From Pseudomonadota bacterium (GTDB lineage: Bacteria > Pseudomonadota > Alphaproteobacteria > Rhizobiales > Rhizobiaceae), in NCBI GenBank assembly GCA_023444445.1, contig JAEXMK010000188.1, positions 16,667-80,666 on the forward strand: a stretch of 64,000 nt of DNA, in the 5' to 3' direction. Made by a program: the position numbers and the translations under genes. This document shows, piece by piece, positions 1-9,977 of this stretch. The notes beneath the pieces are model-generated. The model was not told where the DNA came from. It saw only the letters and a program-made list of their open reading frames with translations, and searched no databases. Positions within the stretch are counted from its first letter, which is position 1. Each line of letters begins with the position of its first letter.

Positions 1-151
1 CAGCGCCGAAGCCCTTGCCGGAATCGGCGAGGCTGGTTGCGGCAAAAGCCGCCTTGTTCGCCTTCAATTTCTCTTGGGCGACCTGTACTTCCTGGGGATC
101 CGCCGCACGAACCACATCCATCACCAGATCGCTTATAACCGATATCGCCAC
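1..151 (-). CDS. Rod-binding protein, FlgJ N-terminal type (partial)
   Basis: Only the first 50 codons are present; the gene runs off the left edge. I place the start at a GTG (149-151) behind a GGGAG-like site. The peptide has the hydrophobic start, the AADPQEVQVAQEKL segment and the alanine-rich stretch that I associate with the small rhizobial rod-binding protein related to the N-terminal half of FlgJ. That family helps assemble the rod in the periplasm. It is the last visible gene of the flgE operon. The usual C-terminal muramidase half of enteric FlgJ cannot be judged here, but a separate transglycosylase lies at 10260-10838. Confidence 0.6.
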   Translation of the reverse strand, partial: MAISVISDLVMDVVRAADPQEVQVAQEKLKANKAAFAATSLADSGKGFGA

Positions 152-263
152 GTCCCGAACTCCCGAGCCGGTGAACGTGCCGACGCAAAACGGCGCGTTC
201 ACTCAATCAAGAAGCACCGCGGAAGGTTTGTTTAAGAACACCCGCGATGCAACAACGGGAAGA

Positions 264-683
264 CTATGAATCGCCAACCTTGCTGGAGGCTGGTGTCTGC
301 GAAACATTCGTCATTTCTAACAAATCGTAGATTGCATTATCATCGGCCTCGCGATCTTCGAGATCGCGGGCAATATGCATCCGGTCCTCCAACCGGTCGG
401 CCTTGGTCTTTTCCTTCAGAACCTTGTTTTCCTGAAAATGCTGAACGCCTTCAAGCTGGCGGTCCTGGACGACGAGACGGCCATAGCGATCGGAATAATG
501 CCTGGAGAAAGTCTGATGTACGGGCTCCATGGAGCTCATGGCCTCCAATGTGCTCTCCATCGATTGTGCCACTTCGGTACGCGCACGGGCGGTGTCGGCC
601 AATTCCACCTCGGCCATTTTTTCCATGTGCCGCTGGACCGTTACCAGACGTTTGAGCTTTTCCGAGCGTTTGTCCGAAGCCAT
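264..683 (-). CDS. FliJ-like coiled-coil protein of the flagellar export operon
   Basis: This 139-residue protein is highly charged and predicted mostly helical, with Lys/Arg/Glu/Asp-rich heptad-like stretches from about residue 5 to 115 and no membrane segment. A strong AAAGGAG site precedes the ATG. It lies 15 bp after fliR in the export-gate operon. Size, charge and coiled-coil character fit a FliJ-type protein, the stalk that links the FliI ATPase to FlhA and escorts substrates. No FliJ is otherwise visible in the window. The similarity is structural and positional rather than a recognised motif, so it may be a different rhizobial flagellar chaperone. Confidence 0.5.
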   Translation of the reverse strand: MASDKRSEKLKRLVTVQRHMEKMAEVELADTARARTEVAQSMESTLEAMSSMEPVHQTFSRHYSDRYGRLVVQDRQLEGVQHFQENKVLKEKTKADRLEDRMHIARDLEDREADDNAIYDLLEMTNVSQTPASSKVGDS

Positions 684-698
684 GGCGTCTCCTTTCGA

Positions 699-1454
699 TC
701 AAAAACCGATAAAGACCGGGCCGAACCCATCCACGAATTGCCGGATGAGGGCCGCGACCGACAGGTAGAGCATGAAAAGACCGCCCGCCAGAACAAACGG
801 TGTCGAGATGAAGAAGACCGGGATTTGCGGCGCGAGCTTATTGATGAGACCGACCGCGACGTTGAACATCAGGCCGTAGATCACAAAGGGGCTCGCCAGC
901 CGCAGCATGATCGAAAAGGATGCCCGCAGTGTATCCGTCAGCGTAATCAGCATCTTCTGGCCGCTGATGAGCGCGCCGACGGGCGTGGCGGTATAGGAAT
1001 CCACAAGCGCCTTCAGGACGATGTGGTGGAAATCCATCATGAACAGCACCAGCAGTCCACCGAAGGTGATGAAGTTGGCGATCTGATTTTCCTGCACGTC
1101 TTCGATAGGATCGGCGCCGCCCGGCGCACTGAGGCCGATGGAAGCGCCGATGAGCGCGCCGGTGAACTGAAAGCCGAGCGTGTAGAAGCGGGCAATCAGC
1201 CCATACATTGCGCCGATGAGGATTTCGGTGAAGATAAGGCCAACGACTGTGCCCTGGCTGGCACCGGAGACTTTGGGATAGATCGTATCCCACAGCACGG
1301 GAAGAAGCGCCATGGATACCGCGACACACAGAAGCATGCGGATCTGCGGCGAGATGCGCGAGCTGGAAAAGCCCGGCATGGTCATGAAACAAGCCCCGAT
1401 GCGGCAGATGGCAAGGAACAATGCAACGATTGTTCCCTGCGGGTCGGTGATCAT
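699..1454 (-). CDS. fliR: Flagellar export gate protein FliR
   Basis: FliR is a polytopic inner-membrane component of the flagellar type III export gate, assembling with FliP and FliQ. The 251 residues contain about six hydrophobic segments and the family-typical N-terminal stretch with an Arg in the first helix ([10 protein letters not shown]), followed by [10 protein letters not shown]. The length matches the family. Its ATG overlaps the flhA stop by ATGA, so translation is probably coupled. FlhA, FliQ and FlgD lie upstream in the same operon. Confidence 0.93.
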   Translation of the reverse strand: MITDPQGTIVALFLAICRIGACFMTMPGFSSSRISPQIRMLLCVAVSMALLPVLWDTIYPKVSGASQGTVVGLIFTEILIGAMYGLIARFYTLGFQFTGALIGASIGLSAPGGADPIEDVQENQIANFITFGGLLVLFMMDFHHIVLKALVDSYTATPVGALISGQKMLITLTDTLRASFSIMLRLASPFVIYGLMFNVAVGLINKLAPQIPVFFISTPFVLAGGLFMLYLSVAALIRQFVDGFGPVFIGF

Positions 1455-3538
1455 GAAATGGCGCCCAGAATCTTGATCTCGAGACCCTTGGCCAGTTCCA
1501 CATGCGAAAGAACCGGCAGGGTCGCAAAGAGTCGCTCGATAATCATGCGCACATAGGACCGCGTTTCCGGCGAGGTTACAAGGACAAAGGGCAGGCCGCG
1601 ATCCATGAATTCACGGATAACTTTCGACGCCTCGTCGGAAAACTCCTCGAGATGGCGGGGATCGATGTCGAATTCGACGATCTCACCCTTCTGATCGCGC
1701 TTGAGCGCCTGATGAAAAACCATGTCCCACTTGTTGCCGAGACGCAGCACCCGCAGCACGCCGTTATCGGCGAGATCGCCGCAGAGTTGCTGCGACATGC
1801 GCACCCGCACATGTTCGACGATCTGCTCGGTCTTGCGTACATGCGGTGCAAGTTCAGCGACCGCTTCGAGAATGAGATGCAGGTTGCGGATCGACACACG
1901 CTCGGCAAGCAGCAGCTTCAGCACCGCCTGCAGGCCGGAATAGGACATGTGTGATGAGCAGATTTCATCGGCGAGCTTCTTGTATTCGGGGTCGAGCCTG
2001 TCGATGAGGATCTTGACGTCCTTATAGGAGAGAAGCTGCGGCAGGTTGTTGCGGATAACCTCGCTCAGATGCGTCAGCACCACGGAGACGTTGTCGATCG
2101 GGTGGAAGCCTTCACGCTTCAGATCCTCGGTGAAGGTTTCGAGGATCGAGACGGCTGGCATGCCGAAAGCGGGTTCGCGGATTTCGTCACCCGGAATGCT
2201 CGGCTTGCGCCCTGCCCCCGTCACGACAAGAACATCGCCGACGCGCAGGTTGCTTGAAGCGATGGTCGTGCCGTGAACACGGATCTGATAGGCCTTTTCG
2301 GGGATCATGATGTCGTCGGAAACCTTGATCTCCGGCACGACGAAACCGTACTGCGACGCAAATTTCTTGCGCATCTTTCCGACGCGGAAAGCCAGCTCCT
2401 GATGCGCGCCAAGAAGGCGGGTGGAAACCTGCTTGCCGAGCGCCAGTTCGATTTCGGCGGTCTTCAGCACCTGCTTGACCGAATCCTTTTCCGCTTCGGT
2501 GGTCTGGAGAACCTTGTTCTCCTCTTCCTGGCGGCGGAGCGCGCTTTCGGCCTCCGCCTGGCGCGGAATATACCAGCTGCCGAAGGCCATGATGCCACCG
2601 AGGAACATGAACGGCAGGAAGGGAAGGCCGGGAATGATGGCGAGCAGTCCCATCAGCATGGCCGAGACCATGAGGGCGCGGGGATAACCGCTCAGCTGAT
2701 TGACAACAGCCTGATCCGTCGATCCCGCCGTGCCGCCGCGGGACACCAGAAGGCCGGCCGCCAGCGAGACGATCAGGGCCGGGATCTGCGAGACGATACC
2801 GTCACCGACCGAAAGCTTGACGAAAACGTCGGCCGCCTCGCCAATCGGCATGCCATGGCGGAAGTAACCGATGATGATGCCGCCGAAAACGTTGATCGCG
2901 GTGATGATGAGGCCGGCGATCGCGTCGCCGCGAACGAATTTCGAGGCACCATCCATCGAACCGAAGAAGGAGCTTTCCTCTTCCAGTTCCCGGCGACGAC
3001 GCTGGGCTTCCTTTTCGTCGATGATGCCGGCGGACAAATCCGCGTCGATCGACATCTGCTTGCCGGGGATGGCGTCGAGGGTGAAGCGCGCGCCGACTTC
3101 CGCGATACGCGTCGCGCCCTTGGTGATAACGATGAAGTTGACCGTGATCAGGATCAGGAAGACGATCAGACCGATCACGAAATCGCCGGACATGACGAGG
3201 CTGGAGAAACCCGCAATGACGCCGCCGGCCGCGGTCGGTCCCTCGCTGCCATGCGAGAGAATGACGCGCGTTGTCGCGATGTTCAGCGACAGGCGAATCA
3301 TGGTCGCTATCAGCAGCACGGTCGGGAAAGACGAGAAGTCCAGGGGCCGCTGGATCCAGAGCGCCACCATGAGGATAAGGACCGAGAGCGCGATCGAAAA
3401 GGCAAGGCCAATATCGACCAGCATGACCGGAATGGGCAGGAAGAGGACGCAGAGGATCGCCACAATGCCAAGGGCGAAGCCGATATCACGCGCGCTCGGA
3501 CTGACCTTCGGCAAGGAAATGACTGGTGGTTGCGCCAT
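1451..3538 (-). CDS. flhA: Flagellar export gate protein FlhA
   Basis: FlhA is the nonameric export gate that docks substrate-chaperone complexes and uses the proton gradient. The N-terminal half has about eight membrane segments; the [20 protein letters not shown] signature lies near residues 147-166, and the C-terminal half (from about 330) is the cytosolic docking domain. I choose the ATG at 3538 (695 residues, usual for the family) because AGGACG precedes it; the ATG at 3559 has no ribosome-binding site. A 157-bp gap separates it from fliQ, holding a degenerate repeat. Confidence 0.95.
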   Translation of the reverse strand: MAQPPVISLPKVSPSARDIGFALGIVAILCVLFLPIPVMLVDIGLAFSIALSVLILMVALWIQRPLDFSSFPTVLLIATMIRLSLNIATTRVILSHGSEGPTAAGGVIAGFSSLVMSGDFVIGLIVFLILITVNFIVITKGATRIAEVGARFTLDAIPGKQMSIDADLSAGIIDEKEAQRRRRELEEESSFFGSMDGASKFVRGDAIAGLIITAINVFGGIIIGYFRHGMPIGEAADVFVKLSVGDGIVSQIPALIVSLAAGLLVSRGGTAGSTDQAVVNQLSGYPRALMVSAMLMGLLAIIPGLPFLPFMFLGGIMAFGSWYIPRQAEAESALRRQEEENKVLQTTEAEKDSVKQVLKTAEIELALGKQVSTRLLGAHQELAFRVGKMRKKFASQYGFVVPEIKVSDDIMIPEKAYQIRVHGTTIASSNLRVGDVLVVTGAGRKPSIPGDEIREPAFGMPAVSILETFTEDLKREGFHPIDNVSVVLTHLSEVIRNNLPQLLSYKDVKILIDRLDPEYKKLADEICSSHMSYSGLQAVLKLLLAERVSIRNLHLILEAVAELAPHVRKTEQIVEHVRVRMSQQLCGDLADNGVLRVLRLGNKWDMVFHQALKRDQKGEIVEFDIDPRHLEEFSDEASKVIREFMDRGLPFVLVTSPETRSYVRMIIERLFATLPVLSHVELAKGLEIKILGAIS

Positions 3539-3608
3539 GAATTCGTCCTGTCTCTTCATGAGAAGGGCGACGGAAAAGCCGTCGCACGGTTCCGCGGCAC
3601 CGACCCTC

Positions 3609-3642
3609 GAAAAGCGAACGCAATTCGGGCCGATGCTTTAGC
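3609..3642. repeat. Degenerate copy of a short intergenic repeat
   Basis: The fliQ-flhA gap holds a stretch beginning CGAAAAGCGAAC and ending GGGCCGATGCTTTAG. The same tail, CGCCGATGCTTTAG, occurs at 41343-41356 after a perfect hairpin. I recall this tail from many Agrobacterium intergenic regions, but copy number in this genome cannot be checked here. Confidence 0.4.
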
Positions 3643-3695
3643 CCATCCCTAGCCGCTGAAGCTTGCGCGAAGGTGGCATCAACGGTGGACGGGCG

Positions 3696-3962
3696 TCAGA
3701 AACCAGATTGGATGCGAGAAAAGACGAGATTGGAAAAAAGCGATATTTGCGCGCCCACGAAGGGGGCGGCGACGCCGAGTACGAGCATGATCGTGACGAT
3801 CTTGGGAACGAAGGTCAGCGTCATTTCCTGAACCTGGGTCAGGGCCTGAATGAAGGCAATGACGACGCCGACGATCATGGCGGCGAGAACCGCCGGACCT
3901 GCCGCAACGAGAACCGTCCAGACTGCCGCCTGCATGATATCAAGCGCATCGGCCTCGTTCAT
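3696..3962 (-). CDS. fliQ: Flagellar export gate protein FliQ
   Basis: FliQ is a small inner-membrane subunit of the FliPQR export gate. The 88 residues form two hydrophobic helices (about 15-38 and 50-72) around the conserved ALTQVQEMTLTFVPKI segment, which is diagnostic. AAGGATG precedes the ATG. It follows flgD and precedes flhA in the flgE operon. Confidence 0.94.
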   Translation of the reverse strand: MNEADALDIMQAAVWTVLVAAGPAVLAAMIVGVVIAFIQALTQVQEMTLTFVPKIVTIMLVLGVAAPFVGAQISLFSNLVFSRIQSGF

Positions 3963-4007
3963 CGTCGCATCCTTGTTTCATAGAGGCGGCATCATGCCGC
4001 CTCGCTA

Positions 4008-4481
4008 TCAGGAACCGGCCGACGTATTCGAATCGACCGTTGTCTCGTCAGATTTAGACGTGATTGGGCCGTTGGAGAAGACCACACCAGCCTGCAGAAG
4101 CACTTTATCACCGGCTTCCGTGACGGCAACGATACCGTCGGAGAAGACCTGAACTTCCTTCACAACGCCGGTGACCTTGTCGTCGGCGCTCATGACGGTC
4201 TTGCCAACCAGATCGGATGCGCGTGTCAAGGCTTCCGCCTGCAGCATGCTCTTCAGGTGGGTATTGGTCTTGATCGTCTGTTCGACCTGCGAGAAGCTTG
4301 CGAGCTGCGACATCTGCTGACCGGCATCCATCGGGCTCGTCGGATCCTGGTTCTTCATCTGGGCGATGAGGAGCTTCAGGAAGCTGTCGTAGTTCAGCGA
4401 GGCCGCGTTCTTGTCGCTGCTGCTCGCCCCGGCATTCGCCCAAGGGTTTGCCGCTGCGGCGTTGACTGCATCTACCGCCAT
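4008..4481 (-). CDS. flgD: Hook-cap (hook assembly) protein FlgD
   Basis: FlgD caps the growing hook and is itself exported. The N-terminal half has the family signature: the [21 protein letters not shown] block (residues 30-50), then [18 protein letters not shown]. At 157 residues it is shorter than enteric FlgD, as is normal for rhizobia, so the C-terminal Ig/TUDOR part is reduced. AAGGAG precedes the ATG, which lies inside the 3' end of flbT (10-bp overlap). Confidence 0.93.
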   Translation of the reverse strand: MAVDAVNAAAANPWANAGASSSDKNAASLNYDSFLKLLIAQMKNQDPTSPMDAGQQMSQLASFSQVEQTIKTNTHLKSMLQAEALTRASDLVGKTVMSADDKVTGVVKEVQVFSDGIVAVTEAGDKVLLQAGVVFSNGPITSKSDETTVDSNTSAGS

Positions 4482-4921
4482 GGTGCGATCTCCTTGCGAA
4501 TCTGTTCGATCGTTGCCGGGGTCATTTCCTGATTGGTGAGGATTTTTTCCTCGATCGGATAAAGACTGCGGATCGCCTTCAGCGCTTCGAAAGCCTTGCC
4601 TGACGCAACCAGCCCGTCGATCCGCTTCAGTTCCGCCAGAACCTCGTCATGCTGGAAGCAATTCAGCAGCATGCTCACCGACTTGCGGAACATGTTGGTC
4701 GACTGATCGCGCCCTTCCGGGTTGATGAGGATCATCTGCGCGATGAAATAGAGCTGTCGGAGCGGCGTCGTCGCCTGATCCGGCTGCAGAACGTGGTTTT
4801 CAAGCAGGAACGTGACATCATTCAGGAATTCAAGCGCGACCTTGCGATCTACACGCAGAACTGCGCCGTTGATGAAAATCTTTTCGCCCGATTTCAGCGA
4901 AATTCGAAGTGTACTTTTCAT
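4472..4921 (-). CDS. flbT: Flagellin post-transcriptional regulator FlbT
   Basis: FlbT is an alphaproteobacterial RNA-binding regulator. In Caulobacter it binds the 5' untranslated region of flagellin mRNA and represses translation or destabilises the message until the hook is complete. The 149-residue protein starts with the family-typical basic beta-rich segment ([20 protein letters not shown]) followed by a helical domain. It overlaps flaF by ATGA and flgD by 10 bp. Likely targets are the flagellin leaders at 32766-32815, 34098-34142 and 35304-35344, which share an RBS-hiding hairpin. Confidence 0.92.
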   Translation of the reverse strand: MKSTLRISLKSGEKIFINGAVLRVDRKVALEFLNDVTFLLENHVLQPDQATTPLRQLYFIAQMILINPEGRDQSTNMFRKSVSMLLNCFQHDEVLAELKRIDGLVASGKAFEALKAIRSLYPIEEKILTNQEMTPATIEQIRKEIAPWR

Positions 4922-5262
4922 TTCAGTCCATCCCTGATGATGGTTGTCACGTCAATTATGCCCTGGAAATTCGTCGACTGACGTTTCCTTATCAGTTCGC
5001 ACTCTTTCAAAATCCAGATTGCGATGGAGATCAGATTGGCTCTGAGTTCCATGGCCAGCTGGTTGTCGGGTTGCTTGAGATCCTCAATGAAGCGGATCCA
5101 GACCCGTCGAGTGTAAAAAAGTGCTTCGATCGTTGGCCGCTGCGAGGAGGAGTCCCTTGCCTCCACCAGAAGGTCGATCGATTTTGTCAACGCCTGCCGC
5201 TCGCGATCTTTCGCGTTGGCGACACCATCCTCCATGATTTCGGCGTAGGAAAACTGGTACAT
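4918..5262 (-). CDS. flaF: Flagellin synthesis regulator FlaF
   Basis: FlaF is the partner and antagonist of FlbT in alphaproteobacteria, needed for flagellin synthesis and possibly acting as a flagellin chaperone. The 114-residue soluble helical protein has the family start [11 protein letters not shown] and the [11 protein letters not shown] helix. A clear AAAGGAT site precedes the ATG. It is followed by flbT with an ATGA overlap, as in Sinorhizobium and Brucella. Confidence 0.92.
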   Translation of the reverse strand: MYQFSYAEIMEDGVANAKDRERQALTKSIDLLVEARDSSSQRPTIEALFYTRRVWIRFIEDLKQPDNQLAMELRANLISIAIWILKECELIRKRQSTNFQGIIDVTTIIRDGLK

Positions 5263-5296
5263 TCATGTATCCTTTATCTGCCGCCACCTCTGCTCA

Positions 5297-6400
5297 TCAG
5301 AGGTAGTTTACCAGACTCATTTTTTGCAGACGCGACGTGAGGCTGTATGCGATTTCAATCTGCTGCTGCAGCAGGTCGAGACGGGTCTTCGCCTCGTAGG
5401 TATCGATCCCCTCGATATCCAAGAGATGCGTTTCGATGATCTTCTTCTGAGCCTCCAGCGAATCATTGGCTTTCGAGACACGGCTTTCGGAAAGACCGAG
5501 CTGGCTTTGCTGCTGGTTCAGACCGTTGATGGCAGTGCCGATATTGGTGACAGACTTCATCGCCACCATTTCGCGGACGCCGCTGTCCACCTTTGGATCA
5601 AGGAAGGTCATTGACGTCATCGCGGTCAGTGCGAAATAGCGCATGCCCTGCGAATTGCTGTTGCTCGACGTCTCGACGATTTCGTTCTGGCTGATCCGGC
5701 TCGTCATGTTGGTGTCGCTCGCCTTCGAACCGAAGGTCGTCCAGAAATCATAGTTCTGGCCGGCCGTCAGGCTGCTGTGCGGCGGGTTCGTCACCGTGGT
5801 CGTGCCGTTGAACACGCCTTCGATATGGGTCATGAAGGCTTCGACCTGCGTTTTGGACAGGCTGGCGAAATCACCCACTGGCGGCGTCTGCGCTGCCATG
5901 AATGCATTCAGCTCCGTCTCGTAGGCTGCCTTCAGCGGCGAGCCATCCGCGAAATAATCATCGACGGGCTTCACATCCGTATTGATGCCGGAGAACAGAT
6001 ATTCGCCGTTAACAGCCGTATTGGCGAAGCTGGTGAAATTGTTGAACGCATTCGAGATGGTCTGGGCGACAGTCGTCAGCGTCGGTGCTTCACTGCCGGT
6101 ATTGGGGACCAGCACCTTCTGAATTTCCTGTGCGGCTTTCGCCATGCCGTCCAGCGCGGTCTGCGAGGATGTAAGGCGCTGCGTTGCGATCGAATTGACG
6201 CTGATCAGCGAGGAAATGCGGTCGACATCACGGTTGAGATCCAGGCTGCGGGCAGTATTGGCGCCGAGCGTCAGGCCGAGATCGGCATGCTTGCCCGTCG
6301 TCAGCTCGGTATTGAGACCGGTCATCTCAAGCTGAGCCTTTAGAATGGTGCTGCGCATGCTGTTCTGCATCGCCAGCGATGAAATGAAGGACGTTTTCAT
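5297..6400 (-). CDS. flgL: Hook-filament junction protein FlgL
   Basis: FlgL (HAP3) joins the hook-associated zone to the filament. The 367-residue protein is flagellin-like at both ends: an N-terminal D0/D1 region and a C-terminal helical region (SLEAQKKIIETHLLDIEG) ending in SRLQKMSLVNYL. The middle is variable and Thr/Ser-rich. GGTGAGG precedes the ATG, 3 bp after the flgK stop. It is secreted through the flagellar exporter, so no cleavable signal peptide is expected or seen. Confidence 0.9.
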   Translation of the reverse strand: MKTSFISSLAMQNSMRSTILKAQLEMTGLNTELTTGKHADLGLTLGANTARSLDLNRDVDRISSLISVNSIATQRLTSSQTALDGMAKAAQEIQKVLVPNTGSEAPTLTTVAQTISNAFNNFTSFANTAVNGEYLFSGINTDVKPVDDYFADGSPLKAAYETELNAFMAAQTPPVGDFASLSKTQVEAFMTHIEGVFNGTTTVTNPPHSSLTAGQNYDFWTTFGSKASDTNMTSRISQNEIVETSSNSNSQGMRYFALTAMTSMTFLDPKVDSGVREMVAMKSVTNIGTAINGLNQQQSQLGLSESRVSKANDSLEAQKKIIETHLLDIEGIDTYEAKTRLDLLQQQIEIAYSLTSRLQKMSLVNYL

Positions 6401-6403
6401 CGT

Positions 6404-7882
6404 TTACCTCACCATGTCCATCAGCGACTTGAGCATTTCGTCGACTGTGGTCACAAGTTTCGTGGCGGCCTTGTAGGATTGCTCGATATCCATGAGCAGC
6501 GAGAGCTCCTCATCCAGGCTGACCGCCGTATTGTTCGAGTAGGATGTGGCCGAGCGCTCATAAAGCGCGCTTTTCGCTTCGTTTGCCGAAGTCGCACCGG
6601 AACGTTCCTGTTCGAGCCACCCCACCGAATTGGTGCCGTATTTCAGAATGCTGGTATTCGTATCGATACGTGTCGACGCGGCAAAATTCATGGGCGCGTC
6701 AAAAGCAGTCACATAGCTGCGGATCAGGGCGGAGAAACCGGTTCCACCCGACGTTGCGGAGTTGATCACGTAATCGGTACCGTTGATACCGCCATCACGC
6801 AACAATTCCGGATTGCCACCTTTGGAAATAATTAACGCCGGGTTGACGGTAATGCTGGCTGCGAGCCCGGGAGAGACAACCCCGTCTGGCGGAATGGTCG
6901 TTGCCGCGGGCGAGCCGTACGTGAAGAGGCCGGGCATGTTCGGCAGACCGCTCGCGGGGTCGGCCGGCTTTTCCGCAAACATGGTGATGAGACCGCGGGC
7001 TATTTCATCAAGCTGGCTCTGCATTGTGGGCGCCAGATCGTCACGGACCTGCATCAGACCCTGAAGCGAGCCTTCCGCCGTCGTGTTGGCGCCATTGCCC
7101 GCTTTCAGCGCGACGCCGTCGACATAAATGGCGTTGCCCGTGGTCGTCGCATCGTAACCCGGCTGGACCTTGAAAGTGACGCTGCGCGGTACGATTTCGA
7201 ACAGCGTCGCACCGTCTGTCGTATAAAGCGCTACGTCATTGTTGGGACGATTGACGACATTGATGCCGATGATGGAGGAAATGTCCTTCAGAAGTGTCTC
7301 GCGCTGGTCGAGCGCGTCGCTCGCATCACCACCGATCGCCGTCTGCGCCTTCACCTCATTATTGGCTGCCTCGAACTTCGCGAGCAGCCCGTTCAGCTTG
7401 TCGACCTGAAGGGACATTTCCTTGTCGGCGCGCAGGCGCATCGCCTGCACTTCGCTCGACGCCTTGTTCAGGGAGTTGGCGACATCCGTCGCCGAGGTCA
7501 CCGCCGTTGCGGCCAGAGCGGAATCGCTCGGCTTCGCCGCGTAGCCATCCAGGCTCTTCAGCAGTTCCTTCATGTAGTTGGCTGGCGAACTCTCGTAACT
7601 GTTGCCACCGAAAATGCTCTTCATTTCTTCCAGACCGCTGAGCACGGTGCTCTGGCCGGAAGCGAGAGAAGAGCTGGAAATCGTCTGCCTGAGAAGACTT
7701 TCATTCTGGGCACGGCCGTTGGAGACGATACTCGCTCCACCCATGGTCGTGCCGAGAATGGCGGTTCGCTTGACGTAGTTCGCATTGCCGACATTGGCGA
7801 TGTTTTTCGAGGTAACGTCCGTCTGCTTACCTGTATTATTGAAAATCGACTGCGCAGTATTCATTGCTGACGTGAGCGACAT
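6404..7882 (-). CDS. flgK: Hook-associated protein FlgK
   Basis: FlgK (HAP1) forms the first hook-filament junction ring. The 492-residue protein has the flagellar rod/hook N-terminal motif (SKNIANVGNANYVKR, residues 25-39) and the matching C-terminal helical motif (SLDEELSLLMDIEQSYKAAT followed by LVTTVDEMLKSLMDMV). GGGGACAG precedes the ATG. It lies between flgE and flgL in one operon. Confidence 0.93.
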   Translation of the reverse strand: MSLTSAMNTAQSIFNNTGKQTDVTSKNIANVGNANYVKRTAILGTTMGGASIVSNGRAQNESLLRQTISSSSLASGQSTVLSGLEEMKSIFGGNSYESSPANYMKELLKSLDGYAAKPSDSALAATAVTSATDVANSLNKASSEVQAMRLRADKEMSLQVDKLNGLLAKFEAANNEVKAQTAIGGDASDALDQRETLLKDISSIIGINVVNRPNNDVALYTTDGATLFEIVPRSVTFKVQPGYDATTTGNAIYVDGVALKAGNGANTTAEGSLQGLMQVRDDLAPTMQSQLDEIARGLITMFAEKPADPASGLPNMPGLFTYGSPAATTIPPDGVVSPGLAASITVNPALIISKGGNPELLRDGGINGTDYVINSATSGGTGFSALIRSYVTAFDAPMNFAASTRIDTNTSILKYGTNSVGWLEQERSGATSANEAKSALYERSATSYSNNTAVSLDEELSLLMDIEQSYKAATKLVTTVDEMLKSLMDMVR

Positions 7883-7904
7883 TCATCTGTCCCCGTAGGA
7901 ATTA

Positions 7905-9200
7905 CTATCTCTTTAGATTGATCAGGACGTCCATCAAATCCGATCCAGTCTGGAAGACCTTCGAATTCGCGGTGTAGATACGCTGTGATTCAATCATGTC
8001 GGTGAGTTCGCTGGCGATATCGACGTTCGAGCCTTCCAGCGCACCCTTCTGGATGTAACCGAAGCTGCCCGATTGCGCGAAACCGATGGTGACGACACCG
8101 GACTCGTTGCTCGGCAGATAGACGTTGCCGTTCTGCGGGCTCAGATTGTCGACGCTCGGTACCGTTGCCAGCGCCAGCTGGTAGATGTTGCGGCGACCGC
8201 CATCCTGATAGACCGCCGTCACCAGACCGTCCTTACCTATTTCGACATCCTTGATCTGGCTCGGACCGTTGCCGTTCAGAATAGCCGTTCCGGGGGTGAA
8301 CTTGGACGAAAACTGCGTCATCTGCGAGAGATCAATATCGATCGCCTGCGCTACACCGCTATTGCTGTCATTGATCGTGAGCGATTTCGGTGAAGCAGTC
8401 GCGAGCTTGTTTGTAGCCGGGTCGAAAGTCAGCGTGACCGTTTCCTTGACAAGCGTCTTTGGCGCCGTCGCCGTATAGGGGAAACCGCCGTTTGTGGACT
8501 GATCCTGACGATAGACCGACACTTCCCACTGCGGATTGCCGGACGCGTCATTGTCGATGCGCGTGTAGTAGAAGTCGTAAAGAACCTTGGCGCCGCCGCT
8601 ATCGAAGGCGGTCAGCGATGTCTTCGCCCCAACCGTCGAGGTCGCAACGTTATCGCTCGGACGCGATCCGGCAGCAACAATGGCCTCATCGCGATTGAGG
8701 TTCGCCGGGAAGCTACCCTGTGTCGAAGGCGATGCCGTCAAGCCGAAATCATTGATGTTGATAGCTTCGAGACCGGTAAAGCCGTTGACAACCGCAGCAG
8801 GCGGATTGGCGCCGTAAGGGTAACCCATCAGCTTGAAGCCAGCCGCGTTCTCCAGAAAACCTTCCGAATTCTTCTGGAAGGAGCCGGCGCGGGTGAGGTA
8901 AGGCGTGCCCGCACCATCCTGAACCACGAAGAAACCGTTGCCTTGGATGGCAAGGTCCGTGCTCGAGGTGGTGTAGGAGAGGTTGCCCTGCTCCGAAATG
9001 CTGTAGCGAACGTTGGACTGCACGCCGCCGGAAGCGTAGCTGCCCGACGAGGAGGGCAGAACGAGCGAGGAGAACGACGTCGAAGCGCGCTTGTAGCCGG
9101 TGGTGCTTGCGTTAGCGATGTTATCGCCCACGGTGCCCAGCTTGTTCGCCTGCGCATTCATGCCGGACACACCGGTTCGCATAGTGCCGAAAATACTCAT
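7905..9200 (-). CDS. flgE: Flagellar hook protein FlgE
   Basis: FlgE polymerises into the hook. The 431 residues begin with the axial-protein signature (GMNAQANKLGTVGDNIANASTTGYK within residues 14-38) and end with the matching helical motif (DIASELTDMIESQRIYTANS, then VFQTGSDLMDVLINL). The middle contains the FlgE D1/D2 beta domains. It is the first gene of an operon running to the left edge. A 21-bp element at 9245-9265, nearly identical to one upstream of motA, lies 45 bp before the start and may bind FtcR. Confidence 0.95.
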   Translation of the reverse strand: MSIFGTMRTGVSGMNAQANKLGTVGDNIANASTTGYKRASTSFSSLVLPSSSGSYASGGVQSNVRYSISEQGNLSYTTSSTDLAIQGNGFFVVQDGAGTPYLTRAGSFQKNSEGFLENAAGFKLMGYPYGANPPAAVVNGFTGLEAININDFGLTASPSTQGSFPANLNRDEAIVAAGSRPSDNVATSTVGAKTSLTAFDSGGAKVLYDFYYTRIDNDASGNPQWEVSVYRQDQSTNGGFPYTATAPKTLVKETVTLTFDPATNKLATASPKSLTINDSNSGVAQAIDIDLSQMTQFSSKFTPGTAILNGNGPSQIKDVEIGKDGLVTAVYQDGGRRNIYQLALATVPSVDNLSPQNGNVYLPSNESGVVTIGFAQSGSFGYIQKGALEGSNVDIASELTDMIESQRIYTANSKVFQTGSDLMDVLINLKR

Positions 9201-9244
9201 TCAAAAACCCTCGTGGTCATCTTTCAAGGAGAAGGTAAAGCGTT

Positions 9245-9265
9245 TGGCTTGCGTGAAGCTGTCTG
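9245..9265 (-). promoter_or_regulatory. Shared promoter element upstream of flgE
   Basis: The plus strand reads TGGCTTGCGTGAA followed by GCTGTCTG. A copy upstream of motA (22524-22544) matches at 19 of 21 positions, in the same orientation to its minus-strand gene and at nearly the same distance from the ATG (45 against 50 bp). The core ACGCAAG, read in gene direction, also occurs upstream of flgB. This is a candidate FtcR-binding or promoter element; the function is inferred. Confidence 0.5.
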
Positions 9266-9305
9266 AAATACCGCGTTTGAAAAAGACCACGCGGGTCAAT
9301 GAAAA

Positions 9306-9977
9306 TCATTGCCAATCAATGCTGTAGCCGAGGAACCGCTTGGAATCGACCGGGTCGTAGCCGAGCTTCTTGCGCAGCTTCTTACGCAGCTTGCTGATGT
9401 GGCTTTCAACGACGTTTTCTTCGACGTCATCATCGAAGATGCCGTAGATAGCATTGAAAATCTGCGATTTGGAAACGCGACGTCCGCGGTTGGCAATCAG
9501 ATATTCAAGGATACGACGCTCGCGGCGCGGCAAGGCAAATACTTCGCCGCACACTTCGGGATCACGACCATCGGAGAAAACCCGGATCGGTCCAGCGTCG
9601 GTGAAGTTCGAGATGACCTGCAGCCGGCGACGGATGGCCGCCGCACGCGCAAGGATTTCACGGGGGTGAACCGGCTTACGCACGACATCGTCGACGCCGC
9701 TGTCGAAAAGCGCGAGTGTAGCTTCCAGCGAGGGCTGGTCGCTGACCGCAATCACAGGCGCCGTCGTGCGATCCCTGATCGCCTTCGGCAAAGAGAAGCT
9801 CCGGTCGCCTTGGCCGATCAAAAAGGCCTCCACGGCCGCAAGATCGCTTTCCGCTGCCGTCGAGACCCATTCCCCGAATTCAACCGGATCAAACCCGGTC
9901 GAGGGGATGCCCTCACGCCCAAATAGAGATGTATAGCCGTCTTTAACGAGCTCGCGCTCATCAACCACTACGATCAT
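9306..9977 (-). CDS. ftcR: Orphan OmpR-type regulator FtcR/Rem, class IB flagellar activator
   Basis: This 223-residue protein has an N-terminal receiver-like domain (1-115) and a C-terminal winged-helix DNA-binding domain (about 125-220; [20 protein letters not shown] and [12 protein letters not shown]). It matches Rem of Sinorhizobium and FtcR of Brucella, which act under VisN/VisR and switch on flagellar genes. By eye the phospho-acceptor Asp is replaced by Glu (E50 in AAVEAFLIG), while D6 and K101 are kept, so activity may not need phosphorylation. GGAGG precedes the ATG. It has its own upstream region with a perfect inverted repeat and no adjacent kinase. Confidence 0.92.
   Translation of the reverse strand: MIVVVDERELVKDGYTSLFGREGIPSTGFDPVEFGEWVSTAAESDLAAVEAFLIGQGDRSFSLPKAIRDRTTAPVIAVSDQPSLEATLALFDSGVDDVVRKPVHPREILARAAAIRRRLQVISNFTDAGPIRVFSDGRDPEVCGEVFALPRRERRILEYLIANRGRRVSKSQIFNAIYGIFDDDVEENVVESHISKLRKKLRKKLGYDPVDSKRFLGYSIDWQ

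Noticed and set aside
375-1556. Plus-strand open frame of 393 codons opposite fliR and the FliJ-like gene
   Set aside because: Antisense to fliR, which has clear membrane segments and coupled translation with flhA.
3539-3559. FlhA start at the ATG at 3559
   Set aside because: No ribosome-binding site precedes it, whereas AGGACG precedes the ATG at 3538, which gives the usual family length.
2273-3652. Plus-strand open frame of 459 codons opposite flhA
   Set aside because: Antisense shadow of flhA with no recognisable protein features.
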